From: Apostichopus japonicus
Lineage: Eukaryota > Echinodermata > Holothuroidea > Aspidochirotida > Stichopodidae
Length of the DNA: 64,000 nucleotides
Assembly: GCF_037975245.1 (NCBI RefSeq)
Contig: NC_092573.1
Coordinates: forward strand, 21,419,265-21,483,264
Direction of reading: 5' to 3'
Part shown: piece by piece, positions 25,366-36,060 of the stretch
Position numbering within the stretch: position 1 is the stretch's first letter
How the letters are laid out: each line of letters starts with the position of its first letter
The notes under the pieces: model-generated
What the model was told of the DNA's origin: nothing
Database searches by the model: none
The model's input: the letters and a program-made list of their open reading frames with translations, nothing else
Position numbers and translations under genes: made by a program

Positions 25366-25480
25366 ATGTATGACATACAAACCAAGTTTAGAAACAAAAT
25401 ATTGATATGTATGAAATACAAACCAAGTTAAGAAACAAAATATTGATATGTATGAAATACACACAATGTTTAAAAACAAC
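25366..25480. repeat. 41-bp tandem repeat, about 2.7 copies
   Basis: Units start at 25366, 25407 and 25448 with ATGTATGAAATACA and continue ACCAAGTTTAGAAACAAAAT; the third copy is diverged and partial. Confidence 0.9.
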
Positions 25481-26371
25481 TGGTCAAAGAATGTGAAAAA
25501 TTATTGAAAACAATTCAGAGCAAATAGAACGAAAACAATGTGCATGAAATTGGACAATAATACGATAATAAACATTATTTTTGTTTATATAATGTTTTGG
25601 GTTTCTCTTTCGAGTTTTCGGAAAAGAGTTTAGAGTTTGCTTTTGTGAGTCATGTATGCAATTAAATCTACACAATTTAATGAAACTGAACGAAATATAT
25701 ACATAACCGAAACGCCCAACGTTATAATACCCAGTAGTATATAATATTGTGCGTATACCGTGAACTCAAAGAAAAACTTTGCAACATTTGTGTACGTATT
25801 TGGAGAAATATAAAACTATTAATACGTCATTGCATGTGAGAGCGTTTAATACACTATACTTAGGCAAAACAAATATCGATGGAAAAGTATAAAGGTTTAT
25901 CTTCAACGAAGTGAACATATCATGTATCTATCCACTGTTTTTATGACTTAATATAGTTTACTATAATTCAAGACCAAAGTGATGTATATTACGCAGTCAT
26001 CGAATGAGGTTTTGATTGGATGTCTGGTTTCATGCAGTAAAATGTAGGAAACTAGGAAACTGCTACAAAACAACCAAATTATTTTATTTTGTTTAAAGAG
26101 CATGGAAGAACATAAACATAACACAGGCCTGAAGAAAAATGGTAGGGGTGGGTGGAGGGTCACATAAGGTTACAACCATGCGGCCCGATGACAATTATGG
26201 GCCGGGAGAATTTGGAGCTGCCCGAGAAAATACGGAATCAAAACTAGTGCATTCTCATTACCATAATATATACTTAATGAAACATAAATCGTGCAAACAG
26301 CGGGACCCTTGGACATCATTGTCCATGCGGCCCAACTAGGCTCTCGAAGTTTCAGAGAATAACAATCATAG

Positions 26372-26574
<203 letters not shown>

Positions 26575-26577
<3 letters not shown>

Positions 26578-27064
26578 AGTTCGACCTCGGTCCACCATTA
26601 TCATCAAGAGGGGTAGGAGAAGTTGGCCGGACAATAATCTGGCATCGAGATTTCCAGTCATTTCTGTCTTTCATAAGGGTTGCTAGCTCAGACGTACTTT
26701 CAGCCCCACTGTCCTCTAGTAGGAAATGCAGGAAGGTTTTATGCCTTGCACCAGGGGTACCGAGTTTTGGCTCCCATTGGAGAATGAACTTGTTGGCTGC
26801 TTCTTCTGGGTGACGGTGGTAGTGACCAGCTGCTCTAAGTCTTCGTTCTCTGATTTTCATGGACACCTTTGGAAGATCGCCATAAAGCTGTGTGTTGGGT
26901 ATCTTCTGTTTACAACTAATATCAAGGGCAGCCCTCAGTAATCTTGTGTAACAACCGTAGTGGGGAATCAGAGAATAACCCAAAAAAATAGTAGGGTAGT
27001 GGGGTTTCAGAGAATAACCAATTATAGGTAGGGAGTGGCACACCGGGAGGACGACCCTTGCCAA
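26575..27064 (-). mobile_element. LINE retrotransposon 3' end: C-terminus of endonuclease-reverse transcriptase
   Basis: A minus-strand frame reads GCYTRLLRAALDIS, NTQLYGDLPKVSMKIRERRL, RAAGHYHRHPEEAANKFILQ, WEPKLGTPGARHKTF and LMKDRNDWKSR, ending PRSN-stop. This block order (CYTR-LRAAL, NT-LYG-LP, IRERRLR-AGH--RHPEE, W-P--G) is the familiar C-terminal end of invertebrate non-LTR retrotransposon polyproteins. Only the C-terminus is present, so the copy is 5'-truncated, as is usual for LINEs. Within it GYSLxPHY is repeated twice by a short local duplication near 26955-27030. The stop codon runs straight into a (TGA)n tail. RTE-like membership is possible because such elements end in short tandem repeats, but the clade is not certain. 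Confidence 0.8.
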
Positions 27065-28559
27065 AGTGCTTCATTTCCCACATAAAGAAACAAATAAAAC
27101 TGGCAGCAAAAAAAACAGAAAGATATGAAACCATAAACCTTGAAACACATGGTCGGAAACAAGAGTGGATTATGGTTAGTCGGAGCTGAAGGCTAAGCAA
27201 CTAATTAAAATAAATTGAAAGAGAATAAGAAAACGAAGCACACAACCTATTTAATTCATCAAGTTATGCAGGATTTACTTCTGTTCTCATGAAGCCTTTT
27301 AGTAATAAATGTAAATTTCTATAAAAAAAAAACATATTTCTGATTAAAATGTCAATGCTTAGGTTTATGGCATGAGCTAAATACATATTAATTTGGAACG
27401 TCTGATTTGAAACGTTAGATAGAATAATTTTGTCCGTCTGGTAGGTGTAAATGTGACCGCTATGCGTCGTAAATTAATTTCATTCAAGTTAAATTTATTA
27501 TGATGTTGTTTATTGCATTATTAAAATGATTTTACTTTGTATAAAAATTCTGATTTTCTTTTTTCATATACAAATTATTTATTTTTTATCTTATAAAATC
27601 GTATTGACATGCAAAATGATAGTATTATCCTCGTTTTAACAAAGTTATGTGAAACATGTAAACGTCAAACACGTCAAACGAAGAGAATTTTTTTACTGTG
27701 CATTAATGTGCATTAATTATTTAGAAGCGCGTCATATTGTATTTTTTTTTTATTCTTTTCTTTTTTGGTACAATAACATGTTTTGTTCCTCATAGGAACT
27801 GGAATTTGTGGTATTGAAAAACCACATCTTCGAGGAGTTTGTTTATTGTAGAGTATACGTATACAAAGTGCTATAACCCAAGATTGGGCCTTAGTATGTC
27901 AACTCCGCCTCCCACCTTGTGGTTGACGTCTCCGGCAACAATGCTTGAAGATGACAAAGGGCTGTCACAAAGATGGACCTCTGGATTCACAAAGAGTCTT
28001 TTACGGGTGGCTAATGAATGATAAGCATTCTAGACAGCGCGTAAATAATTCCAATGAGGTGAAGTTACACAAAGTAAGATAGGCTCTCACGTTTAATTGA
28101 CCCAGCATATAGGCCGAGACAAACAGTATTACTCGAATAGATGGTGTATTGACTGTGCGGGGTAGGGGGTTGGCACCCCGCCGCAGACGACGGGCTAAAT
28201 GCTATTCCAGCGAGAACTATATAACTATGCATTTCTCGATCTTCTTGTGAACAATAGAGAGATTTTTATTCGCACCGTATCACACAAATGATTTTTTCCT
28301 CTGATTCATTTGTATATTCTCTCAGGGAACAAGGAGAAGCAGAAGAATAGGATAGGAAAAGGAATCGCGTCAAATAATATACTATGAATGTATATACCTG
28401 ACTGCTTGAGATGATGTATTATAAAAGAGGGGGGGGGGGCAGCGTTGAGAGGAAAGAGGCCGTCCAGGGGTGATAAGTGGTGGGAAAAGAGATTATAATT
28501 TGGATCCCGTTAGCTATACCATACAAGAATAACATGTCCTCTTAGAGATCTGTCAATCA
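27065..28559. other. Intergenic; no gene seen
   Basis: AT-rich. Only short frames without motifs. A poly-G run lies near 28430-28439. Nothing else recognised. Confidence 0.5.
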
Positions 28560-28740
28560 TCTTATTATAACACAAAAGCTTGCTAATTAGCCACTGCTAA
28601 TCCACGTCACGTTTCCTCTCGACTTGCCCCAGTGATTAATGATATAGGAGTCTAAAGCCATATAAACGAGGCAAATTTGGCCCGATGGAGTTTGAAAAGT
28701 AGCTAATTGGTGTATTATCATCCCGTCACCAAGCAGCTGT
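28560..28740. promoter_or_regulatory. Candidate cis-regulatory block between hbn and rx
   Basis: Within 180 bp are GCTAATTAGC (a palindromic homeodomain site), GCTAATCC (Otx-type TAATCC), GATTAATGA, AGCTAATTGG and a CAGCTG E-box. It lacks simple repeats and poly-C runs, unlike its surroundings. This is inference from motif density. Confidence 0.3.
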
Positions 28741-29208
28741 CTAAAGTTGGCATGTTTGGACTGTCGTATACTTGTAGGCCCACCCCTGCTGATATCAACT
28801 TTGTCTGCAATCTTGGGGTTTGGTTATATTGACAGCTTTGGAGGAGGAAAAAGAAGATGTTGTTTAGTCAGTGAGACTTGTCTTCCGAACGAAGATGGGA
28901 TAGGATATCGTGTACTTAAAAAAGCAAGGGATTGTTGGGCGAGATGGGTATTAGGAGGAGTAGATTTTAACAACCATTTAAATGATGGCTATTTTGACAC
29001 TATTAATTTAGTCTTGATGTGTCATATGTTGCTAGTTATTTTCCAATATATATGCTTTTATATGCTTTTAAGTTTTCAACTTTCAGATATGTTAAAACAA
29101 TGGAGTGCTCCTTTAATGCTAGAACAATTATAACGTCGGCTCCTCGGTGCAGGTTGAAAAGGTATACGGTTCATCCATCGTTCTATAAATTATAATAACT
29201 TACCCCCA

Positions 29209-29695
29209 AGAAACACGTTTGTTTAACTTCATATACAAACAACATTGCACCATTGAGTGACATTCAACATCAACTTACCCCAAAACATTGAATTGAATTG
29301 AATTTGAATTTATTGTCCACAATCGAAAATTCGGCGTACACAGGTCGTAAATGAAAAAAGAAAGAAGAAAAGAAAAGCAATAGTAAAGGTATCAATAGAC
29401 TGCGATACACATACAGTAATACAAACATAGGCTATATACAGCAAGTCCTTGAAATAACAATATTATCTTCTCACTTGTGAATTAAATATATGGATAGAAT
29501 TAGGCACAAATGAGTATCTGTAGCGGGCCCTAAGTGTACGCGGTGGGCATAAACGCAGTCCAGAGCGGTTGTAATTGTAGTGCTCAAGCAACATCATGCT
29601 CAAACAACAAACAACATGTTCGTTTATCTTCATATACAAACAACATTGCACACTAGGGTGACATTCAACATCAACTTACCCCAAAAACATGTTCG
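29209..29695. repeat. About 80-bp direct repeats flanking a LINE remnant
   Basis: 29209-29290 and 29614-29695 share CTTCATATACAAACAACATT, then GCAC, then GTGACATTCAACATCAACTT and ACCCCAAAA with few differences. The retrotransposon remnant at 29283-29605 lies exactly between them. Either the insertion entered an existing tandem repeat, or the repeat is an unusually long target-site duplication. Confidence 0.8.
29283..29605 (-). mobile_element. LINE 3' end remnant with (TTCAA)-type tail
   Basis: On the minus strand the frame reads EHYNYNRSGLRLCPPRTLRA then RYRYSFVPNSIHIFNSQ. A Ser-Phe-x-Pro-x-Ser-Ile-x-x-x-Asn ending preceded by an Arg-rich stretch is typical of the last residues of LINE reverse transcriptase polyproteins. 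It is followed, after about 170 bp, by TGTGGACAATAAATTCAAAT and a TTCAATTCAA tail, the sort of short-repeat 3' end seen in CR1/L2-like LINEs. Severely 5'-truncated. Clade uncertain. Confidence 0.6.
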
Positions 29696-29983
29696 TTTAA
29701 AAACATGAGTTCGGAAAGTAGCATAATTGTCCCAGGGTATTTACTATGGCTATCCAATCCTCAGGATTTCTACCTTGATCCATTTTTATCTTATTTTGTT
29801 TCATAAACTAGAAGGTACCTGGTATGATACAAAAACATAAAATAAACAGACATTTGTAAACAAACGCTAAGAGCAGACTTATTTTTGTTTAATTTATCCC
29901 TTTGCGGTTAGTCGATATGTTTGCCAAATCTACAAAATGAAGTACTACTGACGATAAAGATTCACAATTGAAATCAAATGGTG

Positions 29984-30202
<219 letters not shown>

Positions 30203-30579
30203 CTGAAACTATCTCCAAAAAGCGCCAACCCCTTCCTTGACAAGTAAGTCAGATATTTTATACTTCAACAGACCCAATAATCAAATACCTTTTCACGAAA
30301 TGACTTACTCCCCGAATCAATCAAAGTTGCTTGTTTGTGTTTTTTGTGTGTTTAAAAAAAAAAATCTAAGTTCACCGATTTCTTGATCGTTCTATCACAA
30401 AAACATCCTGTTTCTGTAACATCAATTACTAAACAAAACTATGAAAACAACCTGTTTTTTTTTTTTACAAGGTGACTTTAATAACTTAGTCATGGAAGAA
30501 AAACAATAAGCTGCAAATTTCAGCCTCATATCATCAGCTAATTCCTACTAATTACTTCAATGACTAAGTCACTCTATGA

Positions 30580-31047
30580 AACGAATAAACATTATAATTG
30601 TGTTGGTTTTTCTTGTATTTTATTTTTCGCCATAATATCACGTGATTTCTTTTGCGGCTTTTAATATACTCTGTCATCAAAATCTTTAAACTTAAAATAA
30701 ACGTTTTGTCACCTGCCCGACCGCATCCTTCTCCAACTTTCTGTTATTCAAAAATGAATTTATTAACTTATTTATTATTCATGATTGACACCCAAGCAAA
30801 ATACAAGTGATTTTTAATCATCATCTAAATCACAATTGATTACAGAAGTCAATTAATTCGACGAAGTAAAGACAATAAACGTGTGTTGTTTTATTCTAAT
30901 TATTTTTTTCTCTCGCCATAACAAGATGTGGTTTCTTAATAAGGCCTTTACAATTAATTACAAATATAAGCTGCAAAGTAAATTAAAGTTTTGTCACCTG
31001 TTAACCACATCCTTATCCAAATTTTAATGAATTATTCATGACTAACA
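30580..31047. repeat. Diverged direct duplication, offset 285 bp, AT-rich noncoding
   Basis: Two blocks (about 30580-30790 and 30865-31047) share words in the same order: AATAAAC, GCCATAA, a related GTG-TTTCTT stretch, GTTTTGTCACCTG (30703 and 30988), CATCCTT-TCCAA and ATTCATGA-NNN-ACACC. The offset is 285 bp for the first words and 257 at the end because of one deletion. It lies in the hbn-rx interval, so a duplicated regulatory element is possible. Confidence 0.6.
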
Positions 31048-34000
31048 CCATCTCGAAAGAACAGCCCGATAGACAATATATACCGGTATACGGTACAATA
31101 AAGCCCCCCCCCCCCCCCATTCCTTCTAATACGTTATTTGTCTCATCCAAATTTCCTAACATTTATTCGATCCAAATTGATTGATTGAGAATCTACTTAT
31201 CTATTAATGAAGTAATGAAACGTAGAGAGGTCCAACATGAAAATATCAAAATTATATTTATGATAACTGCAAGACTTACACACAAAAGAAGGTGACCTCA
31301 CTTTCAGTGACCCTCTTTATGGACGTTTTGGTTACTCTATAAGTGTAGTTTATAGTGGAACATGTTACTTGGCACTAACATCATACAAGTTAGTAATATT
31401 ATGTCCATGTTTCCAGTGTGACAATAGTGTAGAAATACAATAGAAACTATTACAATTAAATATCAACCATGTTCTCTAAAGCAGCTCATTTGTTGTTGGT
31501 TTTTTCATATTTTTTTTTCATATCGATATACAGTTCCACTGGAGTCATAATAAATAAGTAACAACTTTCCGGTGTCCCGTAATCATAACACATCATGTCT
31601 CACACAGTCATTCATAGTCAAACCATGTGTCTAAGAGAGAATGCCCATTATGGATTTTTCATACTTCATTAAAAAAACCTTGACTGACTCGCGGTTTCCA
31701 GACGGTCTTTAATAGTAATGTTTTTGCTTATGGAAACCATTAGCAATCTCAACCAGACTTTTAGCACCCTTGAAACTCTCTGAAATAGGGCTGTATGCAA
31801 GAAGTGAATTTTAATTGACATTACCATCAAATATAAACCCACAATGCCCTCACATTTATCTTGATAATTTTTTACAATACCTAAATGAGATCGGGTAGAG
31901 GTTTTTTTATCACAAACAACACATTAGCGAACTGGTAGAATATAAAACTGATTTTTAACAGCACCCTGGATATATATATTATATATTTATTCGTAAATGC
32001 TTAAGACCGAAAAAAGAGAGAAAAGAATAGAAATAAAATGAACAGGTTTGAAAAAGCCCACAGGGGACGTTCATGAAACATTAAAATAAGATATTACAAA
32101 TGAATGGCATTATTAAATCTTTAGAAACAAAATGAAGCTCCTTTCTTTTTTCATCATAGAGGCCAGAAGCAGACACACCTAATTTGTGAATTAAAGGGAT
32201 GGACTAACTTGTTCACAATATTTGCAATAAAGGTGTTTTAATATCCCAGTTATTTTTTTCCTTTCGTTGTTTCGTGTAGTTTTTCATTGATCAACGGTAC
32301 AATATGTCGAATACATGTTTTGACAAGACTGAAGACATGTAAAATTGAATAAAGAGTTTTCTGTTTATTTTGTTTAAGGAGGGAGGGTTTTTTTTGGGGG
32401 GGGGGGTGCCCCACCCAACCCTTTCATGTCCATTGTGACCATATCTTACGGAAGCATTTCGAATTACTAAGAAAAATCATTTAGCTGTTCTTTTTTTTTT
32501 CCCTTTTTTTCCTTCTTGACATTAAGGTGAGATTTTTAGCGCAAGGAAATATAAGCTTTTAACTACCATACCCGGAACAGAAGACCAACTCGTTTTGAAA
32601 AATGTATCTACCTAATAGCAGGCACTTGTCAGAACAACTCCCTACTAAAACGAATTCTGTTATCCCGTTTACGCAATCCGCCCCCCCCCCCTGCCATAGC
32701 ACATAGTCACCTGGTCACAACCACACATATAGACTCCTGGTATAATTAGATATTTAGTCTGATATCTTGCCTAAATTGACGTCATGATTAAAGAATAGCA
32801 GGTGGGCCGAATGGTGAGGAAGAAGTCTTAACGTATCTGAGCGATCGTAATTATACCTCCACCCTCCCTCCCCTTCCCCCATTCAACGGGGTGGGAGGGG
32901 GGTTATCCAAGCGCCTCGTTACATATCCTTACACTCTGCTTATGATGTTAGCTATAGTATCACTTTAAGAAACGCCTCACCCAATTAGGTCAATGTGTTC
33001 GCAGAGAAATACGAACAATTAAAAACTATCACGTGGTTGTTATTTATGACCAAACTGATTGACATTTTATTGATGAGAGCCAAGATAACGGGATTCAGAT
33101 TTGAATGAGAGGGTAATAATAACACGAAAATTTTACCTGGGAGTATAAAGCCTGAAGGACAAAATAAAACTTGAAATCATGTTCACAAAAAGCGAATCAT
33201 TTTGTATTATTGTCCTCAGATAAAAACATCAGCAAATTGTTAAAATTTTGTTATTGTGTATGAAACAAAATATTTTTAGCTTAAATGACAGACGGCATTA
33301 AAATCGTCAAAGATAATAAAACGATCTTAGCAACAAGTTTAATGAAAGTGTGCAGGTGTCGATAGCGGTGGTTTGCAATTGACTAAGAAAATAAGGTCTT
33401 TGCTCATATAGAGATATAGATTAATTATTATAAACAATCGCTCGGATTTGATAACCGAAACTTTGCCTTCCTCTCAGATTTTCGGATTTTTCGATCAGAA
33501 AGTCATGAGGTCTTATCGTTTATGTTAATGTATTTAGTTTACCCCCCCCCCCCCCAAATATTGAGATAATTTTGAGTACATTATAACATGTACGGGCAGT
33601 ATTTGGGGTAGAGTTTTGTAACAAAATAACTGTGGAACTGACGTCATCATAAATATGGCCAGGGCAGTAGCTACGTGGAGGGCACCCCCCACCCACCCCT
33701 CACCACCAAAATAAAAGAAACTTTCCATACTTACTTCCAAAGGATTAATATCTTAGACCCCTCCCCCTTTGTCGTTTTTTTCTCCATCTTGTCAATAAAA
33801 GTCGGTATGGTGGATTAGTAGAGAGGGATATGTCTATAAAGGTTTAGACAAAATCGAGGACTTTCGTCACCCTCCCCCTCCCCTCCCCACCCCCCTCCCA
33901 CCACCTTCGACTTTTGTTGTTGTTGCAAGATTCATGTCATAAGCAAATTGCTCTTATTCCCTTCCTGCGCATCATTTCTAATCCGTGTAAAAAATTATAA

Positions 34001-35700
34001 CAAGACAGGCAAACTGTCAGTTTGAATTGTTAAACTCTCCTTCCATGATTCTGTATCCCTTTTCCATCAAAACATGCCCCCCCCCCCCCCATTCGCTTGG
34101 TTGCCTTGTTAGAGTCTTTATAACCTTGTTGCGTTTCATCCATTTTTTCAAACTCTCCATTGCATGGGTTGACATTATTCTATTTTTTGCCTTCTCTGCG
34201 TGAGATGGGTTTAAAGTCTGAATATATTATTATCTCATTATTATGTTAGAGTGTGTGTAATGGTTCTTCCACCCTTAGAGAAAAGAAAAAGAAGAAGAAG
34301 AAGAAGAAGCTTAAAAGTAGGGGCCAAGAAAAGCCAACCATGAGAATGCGATGTCGAAATAGTTTGTCTTGTTACTCCAAGAATTGTCGAGGTTTGAAAA
34401 GTTAAAAGTGTCATTCCACTATTTTCCCCCTTGCCTTGAAGGATTGATGGAGTGACATGCGCACAATAGTGTCTCGTTTTGAGTGTTTTGTTGTCTTCTA
34501 TTAGTGTTCAATAGGCTATGTGTCTTGTAACTCCTAAAGCCAATGTAAGGAGTGTGGACAAATTCGCTTTCCTAAATCAATTCATGTAAGGAGTGTGGAC
34601 AAATTCTCTTTACCTAAATCAATTCATCAATCCGAGAGGCGGAGCACTGCTTCTGAAAATCCGTTAAAACCTTTTCCTTCTAATCATTCTATTCTTTTGT
34701 AATATTCTAAGGATTTGTGGACCTCGCGGCGCCGTTTATGCTAATTTCATTTGATGAGCCTACTACGGATGCCCATAAGAGACCACGTTTTCTGTTCCGT
34801 TCAGGGGTTGAGGTAAAAGCGAATTCTAACTGAAAACTTCAGCGATATCAGGAAGTTAGTAGAGCATCTATGCTGTGTCCCATCCAAGCCATATTAACCA
34901 AAAATGAAGGCTATGTAGGAAAACGTGGATCGGTTCGTACACAGTAACAAACAGCTTAAAAACAATAAAGGTATACTCTATTCTTAGAATACGCCCCCCC
35001 CCCCCTTGCCAGTGAAACCTCCTGGTCATGTGATAACAAAAGTTACATTACGTTCGTGTTCATATACAAAAAATATAGGAATTACTGGAGAAAGAGGGGT
35101 TGGGGAATGAACATAAAGGAGTCACGGTGGTGCAGAGCGAATCCTCCCATTTAAAGTGAAGAAAATGCACTTTTATCCGAAAACATTTAGTTTCTGTTTC
35201 TTTGTTCTTCAACTTGATGAAAAACGTAAAATCAAATACATTGAAACATAAACATCAGCTAATCAATTCCGTACATACAACGTTTTGTAATATGTTCTTC
35301 TTCTTTATATTTTGAAGTAATTCTCTTGATGCAAATATCCATGTTTGAATAAAGCGATCCCGCGCCATCATCACATTAAAATCACATTTATATGTGCATG
35401 GATCTATATGTCATGTGCTCCATCGAATGTTGATGGTTTTAAAAGTTACCCGTACATAACAGGCGCAGAGACAGACTCCTGTCTGGGCCCTAAAGATGCT
35501 CCTGAAAGGTTTGATGTTTCACGCATCAGTAATCAAGGACTAGGGGTTAAAATTCTGACAAATTAGGCCCATTGAGAGAGGTGAAGGGAATGTAGACTCA
35601 ATACTGTTGAGAACAAACGGTATTAGTCTACCCAGGAGGGGATTCACTCCACTAGAGGATGATTGACGGGTAATACAGACAGCGAAGGGATAAATAACTG
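31048..35700. other. Intergenic; no gene seen
   Basis: AT-rich with many poly-C or poly-G runs (31103-31118, 32395-32406, 33541-33555, 34078-34090). A 41-bp tandem pair lies at 34543-34625 and a GAA-rich run at about 34285-34310. The stretch 32960-33120 has CACGTG, AATTAGG and TGATTGACA words and no simple repeat, so it may be regulatory, but this is weak. Confidence 0.45.
34543..34625. repeat. 41-bp tandem duplication
   Basis: ATGTAAGGAGTGTGGACAAA followed by TTCGCTTTCCTAAATCAATTC occurs twice in succession with one substitution and one inserted base. Confidence 0.9.
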
Positions 35701-35821
35701 ATGTGACGTCACAAGCCCTCTCTGCATCTGACTCTCTCGTTCTCTTTCGATTTTAGGAGGATCAACTGCGATAACATTTTACTTTATAAGATACATTCGT
35801 TCATGTAAAGACTTTGTAGAA

Positions 35822-36060
35822 TATCTAGTGTAGTTTCTACATCGCTGTTTCTAGATCGCTTCTCGGCCTTTTTGCTAAGATCATGTGTAGTATCTGTTCC
35901 CTTTCGATGGAAATGGTGATGCACATCCGACGATGATCACACAGTCTCGGTGTGAGGGGACTGGAGTTGAGAGCGGATCAGTCGTTCGGTGGTTTGGTTT
36001 TCGTGCCCAGGTTCTTTCCTGGGCGACTTTTTCTTTAAAAGTATCTAGTGTAGTTTCTAT
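35822..36060 (+). ncRNA. U2 snRNA 5'-domain-like sequence with an unrelated 3' body
   Basis: From about 35855 the sequence reads ATCGCTTCTCGGCCTTTTTG, CTAAGATCATGTGTAGTATC, TGTTC. This follows the first 45 or so nucleotides of U2 snRNA with two substitutions and keeps GUAGUA, the branch-point-pairing segment. After that the similarity to U2 stops: no Sm-site plus U2 stem III/IV is seen. The remaining 130 nt end in a strong hairpin (GCCCAGG, 6-nt loop, CCTGGGC at about 36005-36024) followed by a T run. Exact 18-bp direct repeats TATCTAGTGTAGTTTCTA flank the unit at 35822-35839 and 36042-36059, and these also resemble U2 nucleotides 26-45. It may be a U2-derived SINE or retropseudogene, a tandem U2 relic, or a variant small RNA. 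It is not a normal U2 gene. Confidence 0.55.

Larger units (their letters stand above)
22250..26340. other. Intergenic, AT-rich; only small repeats seen
   Basis: Outside the small alternative hbn exon I see no coding exon. Local duplications are a perfect 29-bp tandem pair at 24003-24060 and a 41-bp repeat in about 2.7 copies at 25366-25480. A poly-C run lies at about 25305-25318. hbn 3' UTR may extend into the left part. Confidence 0.5.

Noticed and set aside
28747-29133. 128-codon frame, partly hydrophobic
   Set aside because: No recognised motif or splice context; its end overlaps a sequence repeated near 10655, so transposon debris is more likely.
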